This document shows, piece after piece, positions 45,187 through 61,151 of a DNA stretch of 64,000 bases (the stretch's first letter is position 1; every line of letters begins with the position of its first letter). The DNA is from Hydrogenophaga flava NBRC 102514 (GTDB lineage Bacteria > Pseudomonadota > Gammaproteobacteria > Burkholderiales > Burkholderiaceae_C). Under the pieces are notes generated by a model. It worked only from the letters and a program-made list of their open reading frames with translations. It had not been told where the DNA came from and searched no databases. The stretch lies in assembly GCF_001571145.1 (NCBI RefSeq), contig NZ_BCTF01000013.1, positions 1 through 64,000 on the forward strand, given 5' to 3'. Made by a program: the position numbers and the translations under genes.

Positions 45187-45501
45187 ATGAAGAATTCCAG
45201 CCGTCGCGTGTTCATGCTTCAGGTGGCCGCCGGTTCGGCGCTGCTGTCCGCCGTCGCGGCACAGGCCCAGACGCCGCCCATGGTCAACGAGAAGGACCCC
45301 CAGCCCATGGCCCTGGGCTACGTCGCCGACACCAACAAGGCCGACGCCAAGAAGTTTCCCAAGCACGCGGCCACCCAGAAGTGTGGCAACTGCACGCTCT
45401 TCAGCGGCAAGCCCGACGCACCCTCGGGCCCCTGCGGCATCTTCCCGGGCAAGGCCGTCGCTTCCGGCGGCTGGTGCAGCGCCTACACCAAGAAGGCCTG
45501 A
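45187..45501 (+). CDS. High-potential iron-sulphur protein (HiPIP)
   Basis: The 104-residue precursor has a twin-arginine signal (SSRRVFMLQVAAGSALLSAV, cleavage after about residue 28). The mature domain has four cysteines at 66, 69, 83 and 97 that bind one [4Fe-4S] cluster. In purple bacteria of this group HiPIP often acts as the soluble periplasmic electron donor to the photosynthetic reaction centre. Its place at the edge of the photosynthesis gene cluster agrees. CACGAGG before ATG 45187 is the ribosome-binding site. The 3' end overlaps a convergent gene by 19 bases. Confidence 0.94.
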   Translation: MKNSSRRVFMLQVAAGSALLSAVAAQAQTPPMVNEKDPQPMALGYVADTNKADAKKFPKHAATQKCGNCTLFSGKPDAPSGPCGIFPGKAVASGGWCSAYTKKA

Positions 45502-45779
45502 CGGCTCTCGCGCTGGCGCCGCCAGCGCTGCCTCAGGTAGGCCAGGTGTGCCGCGCCCGATGCGGCCAGGCACCCTGCGCCCCAGGTCCAGGCCAGGTCC
45601 AGCAGCGCGCAGCGCAGGGCCGCCATCAGGCACAGCCCGGACACCAGGTTCCATTGAAATGACCGCGGCGCCAGCCCGCGGCCCGTGAGGCGGTGGTAGA
45701 CCACCAGCCCCAGCCATTCCGCCAAGGTGATGGCGATGGCGGCGTCGACCAGCCAGGCGCTGCGCCAGAGCGAATCCAA
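45483..45779 (-). CDS. Small membrane protein at the end of the bchG-bchP operon
   Basis: The 98-residue protein has about three hydrophobic segments (AWLVDAAIAITLAEWLGLVVY, then SGLCLMAALRCALLDLAW) and a basic C-terminus. It is not recognised by family. It follows bchP by 40 bases on the same strand, so it probably shares the PpsR-controlled bchG transcript. A role in photosynthetic membrane assembly or isoprenoid-pigment supply is only an inference. Its last codons overlap the convergent HiPIP gene. Confidence 0.7.
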   Translation of the reverse strand: MDSLWRSAWLVDAAIAITLAEWLGLVVYHRLTGRGLAPRSFQWNLVSGLCLMAALRCALLDLAWTWGAGCLAASGAAHLAYLRQRWRRQRESRQAFLV

Positions 45780-45819
45780 GGTCAGCCTCCGGCCGACCGG
45801 CCCGGTGCCGAAGCGGGCC

Positions 45820-47037
45820 TCATACCCGCGCCAGGCCCAGCAGGTGGCCCACGTCCTTGAGGAAGATGCGCACGTGCGCCATGGGCTTCTTGCGGGCCAG
45901 CCGCTTGTTCATGTAGGACTCGAAGGTCAGCTGCTGCACATCGCGGTCCTCGCAGATCTTGACGAAGCGCTCGCGCCGCCGTTCGCTGCTGTACCAGAAC
46001 CACTGCATCACGCCCAGCACACGGAACACCGTGCCGTGCAGCTTCATGAACTTCTTGCGCGCCAGCCGCAGCGCGGCGGGGTTGCCGCTGACGAGCATCG
46101 CCTGGGCCGCCTCGGCCGCCAGCTGGCCGCCCACCATCGCGTAGTAGATGCCTTCGCCCGAGGCCGGGGCTACCACGCCGGCCGCGTCGCCAGCGAGCAC
46201 CACGTCGCGGCCGTTGTCCCAGCGCGGCAGCGGCTTCATGGGGATGGGTGCGCCCTCGCGGCGCAGGGTCTCGGCGCCGGCGAGACCGCTGGCCTCGCGC
46301 ATGTGCTGCACCGAGCCACGCAGTGAAAAACCCTTGTCGGCGCTGCCGGTGCCGATGCTCAGCGTGTCGCCGTGAGGGAACACCCAGCCGTAGAAGTCGG
46401 GCGAGAAGCGGCCCTGGTAGTACACGTCGCAGCGGCTGTCGTCGTAGCCGGCCGGCCGCTGCGCGGGCGGTGGGGCCCTCAGGATCTCGTGGTAGGCGAA
46501 CACGCAGCGCGTGCGCTCCGCGCCGGGCACGCCGCCCTGCCGGGCGACCTCCGAGCGCGCGCCGTCGGCGCCGACGACGCAGCGTGCGCGCACCCGCCGG
46601 GGCAGGCCTTCGTCCTGTGCGTGGCGTTCGCGCACTGTGTAGTAGACCTCTGCCAGACCATCCGCGTTCAGGCCCAGCGAAACGAATTTGCCGGTGCGCC
46701 GCACCGCCCCCGCAGTCTGCGCCCGCACGCGCAGCCATTCGTCGAAGCGGTCGCGGTCGACCATGCCGACGAAGCCGTTGTCGATGGGGATGTCCACCCG
46801 GTGGCTGGAGGGCGCGATCATGCGCGCGCACCGGGCCTTGGCGACCAGCAGCTCGTCGGGGATCTGGAAGTCCTGGATCAGGCGCGGCGGGATCGCGCCG
46901 CCGCAGGGCTTGACGCGTCCGGCCCGGTCGAGCAGCAGCACCCTGCGGCCCCGGCGCGCCAGTTCGTGGGCGGCCGTGGCACCGGCGGGGCCGCCACCGA
47001 CCACCACCACGTCAAAGATCTCGTCGCTGGTGTTCAT
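45820..47037 (-). CDS. bchP: Geranylgeranyl reductase BchP
   Basis: The 405-residue flavoprotein starts with a dinucleotide fold (FDVVVVGGGPAGATAAHELA). It continues with RVKPCGGAIPPRLIQDFQIPD, the family-typical GYGW-like FYGWVFPHGDTLSIGTG and the FAD-contact VVLAGDAAGVVAPASGEGI. It reduces geranylgeranyl groups to phytyl on bacteriochlorophyll or its diphosphate precursor. The start at 47037 overlaps the end of the upstream PucC-family gene by four bases (ATGA). It is the third gene of a leftward operon starting at bchG. Confidence 0.95.
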   Translation of the reverse strand: MNTSDEIFDVVVVGGGPAGATAAHELARRGRRVLLLDRAGRVKPCGGAIPPRLIQDFQIPDELLVAKARCARMIAPSSHRVDIPIDNGFVGMVDRDRFDEWLRVRAQTAGAVRRTGKFVSLGLNADGLAEVYYTVRERHAQDEGLPRRVRARCVVGADGARSEVARQGGVPGAERTRCVFAYHEILRAPPPAQRPAGYDDSRCDVYYQGRFSPDFYGWVFPHGDTLSIGTGSADKGFSLRGSVQHMREASGLAGAETLRREGAPIPMKPLPRWDNGRDVVLAGDAAGVVAPASGEGIYYAMVGGQLAAEAAQAMLVSGNPAALRLARKKFMKLHGTVFRVLGVMQWFWYSSERRRERFVKICEDRDVQQLTFESYMNKRLARKKPMAHVRIFLKDVGHLLGLARV

Positions 47038-48398
47038 GCGCTCAACCTGGTGGGTGCTCCGATGGCGGCGCCATCGGCACGGGTGGACGGGGCCGCCGCC
47101 GCTTGGGGCGGCGGTGCCGAGATGTGCCAGGCCAGCAGGGCCGAGGCTATGAAGGTCAGCGCTTCGAGCGCAAACACGAACGCGTAGGCCGTACCAGGGG
47201 ACGCGATCAGGTGGTGGGCGATGTCGCTGGCCCCGGTGCCGACCAGGCCACCGAGCCCGAACGCGATGGCCTGGGCCGCCCCCCACAGGCCCATGCGCAC
47301 GCCTTCGCGCGAGCCCTGGCCCTCGTTCGCGAGCCGCATCATCGAGCCGATGGCGCCGATGGAAAACGCCCCATTGGCCGCGCCCAGCGCGAACACCGTG
47401 GCCTTGAGCGAGTCGCCATTGCCGCTGACGCCCGCGACCACCAGGCCCAGCAGGGCCAGGGCCGAGGCGATGCAGCCGCCGATGGTCCAGCCGCGCAGGG
47501 AGCCGAGCCAGCGCAGCGCGGCGAATCGCGCCGCCAGCGCGCCCGAGAACGCCACGAGCAGCATGCCGCCGAGCACGCCGCCATGCTGCACACCCGAGAG
47601 CTGGGTCGATGCACCCGGGCTGTAGCCGAACACCGTGCCGGCAAAGGGTTCGAGGATCAGGTCCTGCGCGCTGTAGGCGAGCATGGAGACAAACACGAAG
47701 ACGGTGAAGCGCCGCGCCACAGGCTCCTGCCAAACCTCGGCCAGGGCCTGCCGGAAGGCGGGTTTGGCGGGCTCATCCTGTGTGACAACAGGTGTGCCGG
47801 CCGGGTGACCTTCCAGCCCGCGCAGGGCCAGCAGCGTCAGCCCGAACGCCAGCAGCGAGACGGTCGAGGTCACCAGCAGCAGCCGCTCGGGTGAATAGGG
47901 GTCGAGGAATTTGCCCGCCAGCCCGGCCGTGATGGCGAAGCCCGCGATCATCATCATCCAGACCAGGGTGGCGGCACCGCCCCGGCGCGCATCGGGCACG
48001 CGCTTGGCCAGCATCACCAGCAGCGAGGTGCCGCTGGCGCTCACGCCCAGCCCGACCAGGGCGAAGCCCAGCACCGCCAGCGCAATGCCCGCAGGCCGGT
48101 TCGTCGCCATCCAGACCGTGGCCAGCGCGGCGACCACCCCGCCCGTGCCCAGCAGCGCCATGCCGCCCACGATCCAGGGCGTGCGCCGGCCGCCGACGTC
48201 CGAGCCGTGGCCCATGCGCGGGCGGGCTATCTGCACCAGGTAGTGCAGGGCGACGAGCACGCCGGGCAGAAGGGCCGGCAGCGCGAGTTCGACCACCATC
48301 ACGCGGTTGAGCGTGGAGGTCGTCAGCACGACGATGGCGCCGAGCGCCGCCTGCACCAGACCCAGCCGGGCCACGCTGCCCCATCCGAACGGTTTCAT
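47034..48398 (-). CDS. PucC-family MFS protein beside bchG/bchP
   Basis: The 454-residue membrane protein has twelve helices and the PucC/LhaA family features: LTTSTLNRVMVVELALPALLPG near the start and YSAQDLILEPFAGTVFGYSPG in the second half. Family members are needed for assembly of light-harvesting complexes or delivery of bacteriochlorophyll. This copy corresponds to the one usually between bchG and bchP, distinct from LhaA near 61-62 kb. Both ends overlap neighbours by four bases, so stoichiometric translation with BchG and BchP is expected. Confidence 0.92.
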   Translation of the reverse strand: MKPFGWGSVARLGLVQAALGAIVVLTTSTLNRVMVVELALPALLPGVLVALHYLVQIARPRMGHGSDVGGRRTPWIVGGMALLGTGGVVAALATVWMATNRPAGIALAVLGFALVGLGVSASGTSLLVMLAKRVPDARRGGAATLVWMMMIAGFAITAGLAGKFLDPYSPERLLLVTSTVSLLAFGLTLLALRGLEGHPAGTPVVTQDEPAKPAFRQALAEVWQEPVARRFTVFVFVSMLAYSAQDLILEPFAGTVFGYSPGASTQLSGVQHGGVLGGMLLVAFSGALAARFAALRWLGSLRGWTIGGCIASALALLGLVVAGVSGNGDSLKATVFALGAANGAFSIGAIGSMMRLANEGQGSREGVRMGLWGAAQAIAFGLGGLVGTGASDIAHHLIASPGTAYAFVFALEALTFIASALLAWHISAPPPQAAAAPSTRADGAAIGAPTRLSA

Positions 48399-49270
48399 GC
48401 CATTCCCCTCAAGGCGAAGGCGCTGACCATCATGCCGGCCACGAACAGCGGCACGCCAAAACCGCTGTACCAGAGCGCCCGGGCCGACGGGTCGGCCAGG
48501 AAGCGGCGCATCAGCACACCCTGCGCCAGCAGCAGGACCGCCACGCCCGCCGCGTGGGCCGGCTGGTCCCAGTGCAGCAGCAGGCCGATCACCACCACCT
48601 GCGGCAGCACCATGAACCAGCAGGCCACGCGCGCGGCCCGGTCCACGCCCAGCTGCACCGGCAGCGAACGCACGCCCATCTGGCGGTCGCCAGCGACGGC
48701 CTTGAAGTCGTTGAGGGTCATGATCCCGTGGGTGCCTGCGCTGTAGAGGGCTGCCAGCGCCAGCGATTCGCCGCCTGGCATGGCGCCGCCGGCCATGACC
48801 GCCGCGCCGGTGACCCAGGCGATGCCTTCGTAGCTGATGCCGCAGGCGGCGTTGCCCCACCAGCCGTTCTCTTTCAGGCGCACCGGCGGCGCGCTGTAGG
48901 CCCAGGCCAGCAGCAGGCCCAGCGCTGCGGCACCGAACCCCCAGGGGCCGAGCGCCAGCGCCACCAGCAGCGAGACGCCGGTCCAGGCGATGGCGAGGTA
49001 CAGGCCCCACTGGCCCGGCATACGCCCCGAGGCTATGGGGCGCTGGGGTTCGTTGATGGCGTCGACGTGGCGGTCAAACCAGTCGTTGACCGCCTGGCTG
49101 GTCGCACAGACCAGCGGACCGGCCAGGGCGATGCCGATGATCGCCAGCCACCAGCGCTCCTGCAGCGACACCCCCGAAGCCACCACCCCGCACGCAAAGG
49201 CCCACATGGGCGGGAACCAGGTGATGGGTTTGAACAGCTCGGTGACGGCCGACAGGGCGGGGCGTTCCAT
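48395..49270 (-). CDS. bchG: Bacteriochlorophyll synthase BchG
   Basis: The 291-residue UbiA-family prenyltransferase has about eight helices. The first diphosphate-binding motif, NDWFDRHVDAINEP (starting at residue 62), is followed by RPIASG. It esterifies bacteriochlorophyllide a with geranylgeranyl or phytyl diphosphate, the last building step of the pigment. Its ATG is followed by the family-typical ERPALSAVTELFKPITWFPP. The promoter elements just upstream would put the transcription start within one or two bases of the ATG, so the message may have no leader. It heads the bchG-pucC-bchP-orf98 operon. Confidence 0.95.
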   Translation of the reverse strand: MERPALSAVTELFKPITWFPPMWAFACGVVASGVSLQERWWLAIIGIALAGPLVCATSQAVNDWFDRHVDAINEPQRPIASGRMPGQWGLYLAIAWTGVSLLVALALGPWGFGAAALGLLLAWAYSAPPVRLKENGWWGNAACGISYEGIAWVTGAAVMAGGAMPGGESLALAALYSAGTHGIMTLNDFKAVAGDRQMGVRSLPVQLGVDRAARVACWFMVLPQVVVIGLLLHWDQPAHAAGVAVLLLAQGVLMRRFLADPSARALWYSGFGVPLFVAGMMVSAFALRGMA

Positions 49271-49277
49271 CCGATGG

Positions 49278-49306
49278 GTTGTACGCCTTACACTTTATTA
49301 TGTCAA
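49278..49306 (-). promoter_or_regulatory. Sigma-70 promoter of bchG, very short leader
   Basis: On the minus strand TTGACA (49301-49306) is followed by a 17-base spacer and TACAAC (49278-49283). The predicted start lies near 49271, next to the bchG ATG at 49268-49270. The -35 box is inside a PpsR-like palindrome. Confidence 0.65.
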
Positions 49307-49318
49307 TCAAAATAGACA
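49301..49318. promoter_or_regulatory. PpsR/CrtJ binding site at bchG
   Basis: TGTCAATCAAAATAGACA exactly matches the TGT-N12-ACA consensus of PpsR. It overlaps the -35 box of bchG, the normal position for aerobic and light repression by PpsR, whose gene lies 121 bases further on. Confidence 0.8.
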
Positions 49319-49381
49319 CTTGATCGCTCATTGCGCATGCCGGTCCCGTTCCACCGACCCCAGCGAGGCTTGTCAGCCGCC

Positions 49382-49409
49382 AAAAAAATCGAGCCCACCA
49401 GGGGCTCGA
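49382..49409 (-). terminator. Rho-independent terminator after ppsR
   Basis: On the minus strand an 8-bp stem (TCGAGCCC/GGGCTCGA, 5-base loop) is followed by seven T residues. It lies 30 to 57 bases after the ppsR stop and insulates the bchG promoter from readthrough. Confidence 0.88.
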
Positions 49410-49438
49410 GCGTTCGCATGCAGGGAAGGCCGGCGGGT

Positions 49439-50887
49439 TCAGTGCACGTCGTCGCTGGAGCCTTCGATGATGCCGAAACGGCGCAGCTTGATGTAGAGGC
49501 TCTGGCGCGAAAGCCCCAGCATCTCGGCCGCCGACGCGCGGTTGTCGCCCGTGAGTTCCAGCGCCGCCTCGATGCACAGCTGCTCGATCAGGTCGGTGGT
49601 TTCGCGCACGATGTCCTTGAGCGGCAGCCGGCCCACCAGCTCGGTCATCTGGCTCGCCGAGCGCGGCAGCTCCTTGGTGGCGCGCAGGTCGGTGCTCAGC
49701 CGCCGACCCATGTCGCGGATGGTGAAGCCCAGGCAGGGGTGGGCACCGCCCATCACCGACACGGCCGACACCTCCACCTCGGAGTTGGAGCCGTACTCGC
49801 CGCGCAGCTGTGTGGCAAACAGCCGCACCGTGCCGTGCTGGCGCAGGTTGGACAGCAGCACGCGGAAATCGACGCCGGTGCGGCCGAGCCACCGGTCGAG
49901 CATTTCGCCGCGCGCCTGCTCTTCGGTGCTGAGCTGGCCCAGATCCAGGAACGCGCGGTTCACGCTGAGGATGCGGCCGTCGGTGTCGGTGACGACCAGC
50001 GCGTCCGGTGCCGACTCCATCACGTGCATCAGCTGCTGGCGCGCGGCGGGCATGTTGAGTTCCGCCGCTTCAGGTCGCGTCACGCGAACCAGGAAAAACA
50101 GGCGGTTGTCCTGGCGGAACTGCGTGGCCGCGAGGAACATCAGTTCGCCGCTGCCCACCAAGCGCACCTGGCAGGGCTCGGACCGGCCGGTCGCGCGCAG
50201 CCGTTCCATCATGGTCTGCACGTCCGACAGGCTGTCGGGGTGCAGGCTGTCGGCGAGCGACCAGCCCTGCTGGCGGGCCCCATCTCCCAGCAGCTCGTAT
50301 GCCGCTGGGTTGGCCTCTTCCAGTTTGTCGAGGCCGCCTTCGAAGATCAGCACCGGCTCGGAGGCCATCTGGAACAGCAGGCGGTAGCGGGTTTCGATCT
50401 GCCGCAGGCGCCAGTAGTCGCGCTCCATGGTCTGCTGCGCAGTGACCAGGCGCTGCTGCAACACCACCTGCGGCCGCAGGTCGCGACCGAACGCGACGCT
50501 GCTGATGCCGCGGTCGCTGCGGATGGGCGCCACCGAGTAGGCAATCGGCAGATCCCCGCCGTCGGTGAGCAACTGGTTCACCTGGCGCCAGCGCACGCCG
50601 TCGCTGGTCAGCGCCCCCTGGGTCTTGAGCAGGGCTTCGATCTTGGGCTGGCTCTCGGTGGTCACCGTCTGTGACCAGGCCTTGCCCAGCCATTGCTGGC
50701 AGCCGCTTTCGAGCATGTCCTCGCTGCCCAGGGCCATGTCGCGGATGATGCCGTCGCGGTCGAGGATCAGCACCACGTCCGCGGCAGCGGTGATCAGGTC
50801 GGCAACGGCATCCCCGCTCATGTCGGCCAGTAGCGGGGCGGGGTTCAGGAACTGCCCCTTCACCATCGCTTGAATGCCCTGGGTCAT
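49439..50887 (-). CDS. ppsR: Photosynthesis gene repressor PpsR (CrtJ)
   Basis: The 482-residue regulator starts with an N-terminal helical/PAS domain (ADVVLILDRDGIIRDMALG). Two further PAS domains follow (TRYRLLFQMASEPVLIF and ESAPDALVVTDTDGRIL). A Fis-type helix-turn-helix ends the protein (GDNRASAAEMLGLSRQSLYIKLRRFG). PpsR represses bch, crt and puc genes under aerobic or bright conditions by binding TGT-N12-ACA. A cysteine in EQLCIEAALELTG, near the HTH, corresponds to the redox-sensitive region of relatives. It lies 51 bases downstream of its likely antirepressor gene aerR and on the same strand. Confidence 0.94.
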   Translation of the reverse strand: MTQGIQAMVKGQFLNPAPLLADMSGDAVADLITAAADVVLILDRDGIIRDMALGSEDMLESGCQQWLGKAWSQTVTTESQPKIEALLKTQGALTSDGVRWRQVNQLLTDGGDLPIAYSVAPIRSDRGISSVAFGRDLRPQVVLQQRLVTAQQTMERDYWRLRQIETRYRLLFQMASEPVLIFEGGLDKLEEANPAAYELLGDGARQQGWSLADSLHPDSLSDVQTMMERLRATGRSEPCQVRLVGSGELMFLAATQFRQDNRLFFLVRVTRPEAAELNMPAARQQLMHVMESAPDALVVTDTDGRILSVNRAFLDLGQLSTEEQARGEMLDRWLGRTGVDFRVLLSNLRQHGTVRLFATQLRGEYGSNSEVEVSAVSVMGGAHPCLGFTIRDMGRRLSTDLRATKELPRSASQMTELVGRLPLKDIVRETTDLIEQLCIEAALELTGDNRASAAEMLGLSRQSLYIKLRRFGIIEGSSDDVH

Positions 50888-50938
50888 CTGTACCTTCCGG
50901 TGATTGAACGCAAGTGCGTCTTGTTGTTTGCCAGTAGC

Positions 50939-51880
50939 CTAGGGGCGCAAGCGGCTGGCGGCCACCAGTTTGTCGGCTTGCGATGGAGCATGCGCACCGT
51001 TGGTGATGATGGCGTCGGCCTGGATTTGTTCCCCGTATTCGGGGTGCAACAGAAAAATGGGCCCGCCGGCAATTATAGGTAGGCGGGGGTTCTGGCTGAC
51101 CTTGCGGACCAGCTCCATGGCGGCCCGCAGCCGGGGCACGCCGGCCTCGCTGCCCAGGGAAAAACCCACCACGTCGTACCAGTCTTTCTGCACCATCGTG
51201 GCCGCCGCATCGGTGGCCAGGAAGCAGGTCACCACGTCCCAGCCGGCGCGGTGAAACAGCTCGGCCACGAGCGACAGGCCGAAGGTGTGCTGCTCGCCAG
51301 GGCAGGGCATGAGCAGGATGCGCTGGCTCTGCTCGCTGCGGCCGCCGTGACCGAACTGGCTGCCGGCCGAGCTGTTTTCCCGCAGGACCTTCTGCAGGCG
51401 GCCCAGGCCCACAGTCACCTCGGTGAAGGTGCACAGGTCGCGTTCCCACATCTCGCCCAGGTGCCGTGCCACGGGAGACAGCAGTTCAAGAAAGATGGCC
51501 TCGGTGGGCACGCCGCGGTCCCGCAGGGCGATCACGCAGTCCCGCACCGCGCGGTCGTCCTCGTGCAGCACCAGCTCGGCGAACACCGCCACGTCTTCGG
51601 GCGTGACCCGCTGGTTGGTGCCGATGGGGGAGGAGGCGCATTCCTCGGGCACGCGGTGAGCGAGCATGAGCCGGGGAATGATTTCGTATTCGACCGCCTT
51701 GGACAGCAGGACCGCCCGCAGGCCGTCTTCGTTGACCGGCATGTCGATGGAGGAGCGCAGCAGATCCTCGATGCCTGGCGGAATGCCCACTGGGGCGGTT
51801 TCTTCGGGCCAACCGTCGGAAAAACGATTGCCCTGGGCGTCGGTCTCCTGCGGAGACCTCTGCCTGGAAAAAGAGCCCAT
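50939..51880 (-). CDS. aerR: Cobalamin-type antirepressor AerR/PpaA
   Basis: The 313-residue protein has a central helical region of the SCHIC/B12-associated type (GEMWERDLCTFTEVTVGLGRLQ). A C-terminal Rossmann-like cobalamin-binding domain begins RILLMPCPGEQHTFGLSLVAELF, where E-x-H-x-x-G stands in place of the usual D-x-H-x-x-G. Relatives bind hydroxocobalamin in a light-dependent manner and counter PpsR repression. The first 35 residues are a variable extension. It is upstream of ppsR, as in other purple bacteria, and divergent from bchF across 320 bases that contain PpsR-like sites. Confidence 0.92.
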   Translation of the reverse strand: MGSFSRQRSPQETDAQGNRFSDGWPEETAPVGIPPGIEDLLRSSIDMPVNEDGLRAVLLSKAVEYEIIPRLMLAHRVPEECASSPIGTNQRVTPEDVAVFAELVLHEDDRAVRDCVIALRDRGVPTEAIFLELLSPVARHLGEMWERDLCTFTEVTVGLGRLQKVLRENSSAGSQFGHGGRSEQSQRILLMPCPGEQHTFGLSLVAELFHRAGWDVVTCFLATDAAATMVQKDWYDVVGFSLGSEAGVPRLRAAMELVRKVSQNPRLPIIAGGPIFLLHPEYGEQIQADAIITNGAHAPSQADKLVAASRLRP

Positions 51881-52113
51881 CCATGTCTCCTTGCGCTGGT
51901 GCGCGGCTGCCGGTTCACGCAGGGGCCACGGTACTTATGCCGGTGCTTTCTTACGCCACTCGAATTATTTGCGTCGGGGCATTTCCGAGTCGGATGGACG
52001 CCTTTTTCGAGCCCTGGGTGCCTCCGACGGTCCCGCGTTTGTACTGCTGGTCACTGCCGTCGTCAAAACATTTCCGATCAAACCTGAACGCACTGTAGCC
52101 GGCGCCAACTGGA

Positions 52114-52147
52114 TGTCAACAAAAATATACGTCAATATAAATTGACA
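52114..52147. promoter_or_regulatory. Two adjacent PpsR-like sites at bchF
   Basis: Site A (52114-52131) reads TGT-N12-ACG and site B (52130-52147) reads CGT-N12-ACA. Each has one mismatch to TGT-N12-ACA, and the outer halves TGTCAA and TTGACA are perfect. They overlap by two bases. Site B covers the -35 box of the bchF promoter. This is the main motif-bearing part of the 320-base aerR-bchF gap; the rest shows no gene. Confidence 0.65.
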
Positions 52148-52170
52148 CTTCAACCCGGAAGTTCTAAATT
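52142..52170 (+). promoter_or_regulatory. Sigma-70 promoter of the bchF superoperon
   Basis: TTGACA at 52142-52147, a 17-base spacer and TAAATT at 52165-52170 form a good promoter, with a start expected near 52177 and a leader of about 25 bases containing AGGAGA before the bchF ATG. Confidence 0.7.
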
Positions 52171-52200
52171 GGGTCCCAGAGCAACCAGGAGACACGACCG

Positions 52201-60409
<8,209 letters not shown>

Positions 60410-60422
60410 TTCCGGAGACACC

Positions 60423-61151
60423 ATGCCCCAAACCACCTATCTCGAACGCCGCGACCAGATCGAAACCTATTTCGACCGCACCGCCGCGCAAGCCTGGGAA
60501 CGCCTGACCTCGACCGCGCCGGTCGGCCGCATCCGCGCCACGGTGCGCGCCGGGCGTGACCAGATGCGCGGCACGCTGCTGGACTGGCTGCCCGACGACA
60601 TGCGCGGCCTGCGCCTGCTGGACGCCGGTTGCGGCACCGGCGCACTGGCCGTGGAGGCGGCGCAGCGCGGTGCCGAGGTGGTCGCGATCGATCTTTCGCC
60701 CACCTTGGTGCAACTGGCGCGTGAGCGTCATCTCGCAAATCTTGCGCGCGAGCGCCACGGCAGCGGAGGCGGGCAGGGCGGCCGCATCCACTTCACCTCG
60801 GGCGACATGCTCGACGAGGCGCTGGGCCATTTCGACCACGTGGTCGCGATGGACTCGCTGATCCACTACGACACGCCCGACATCGTGGCCGCGCTGCACC
60901 GGCTCGCGCTGCGCACACGCGGCAGCCTGCTGTTCACCTTCGCGCCGCGCACGCCGCTGCTGGCGGCCATGCACCGCGTGGGGCGGATGTTCCCGCGCAG
61001 CGACCGCTCGCCCGCGCTCACGCCGGTGGCGCAGCCGCGCCTGCGGCTGGGGCTGGAGCGCAGCATCGGCGCCAGCGGGTGGCGCGAGGGCCGCAGCCAC
61101 CGGGTGGCCAGCGGCTTCTACACCTCGCAGGCCTGGGAGTGGACGCAGTGA
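60423..61151 (+). CDS. bchM: Mg-protoporphyrin IX methyltransferase BchM
   Basis: The 242-residue class I methyltransferase has the SAM-binding motif LLDAGCGTGALAVEAA, followed by AIDLSPTLVQLA and the family-specific GDMLDEALGHFDHVVAMDSLIHY. It methylates the ring propionate of Mg-protoporphyrin IX, the step after BchH. Between these motifs an insert (about residues 98-120) repeats LARERH and adds a Gly-rich stretch; part of it uses AT-rich codons unlike the rest of the gene. The stop overlaps the GTG start of lhaA (GTGA). Confidence 0.95.
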   Translation: MPQTTYLERRDQIETYFDRTAAQAWERLTSTAPVGRIRATVRAGRDQMRGTLLDWLPDDMRGLRLLDAGCGTGALAVEAAQRGAEVVAIDLSPTLVQLARERHLANLARERHGSGGGQGGRIHFTSGDMLDEALGHFDHVVAMDSLIHYDTPDIVAALHRLALRTRGSLLFTFAPRTPLLAAMHRVGRMFPRSDRSPALTPVAQPRLRLGLERSIGASGWREGRSHRVASGFYTSQAWEWTQ

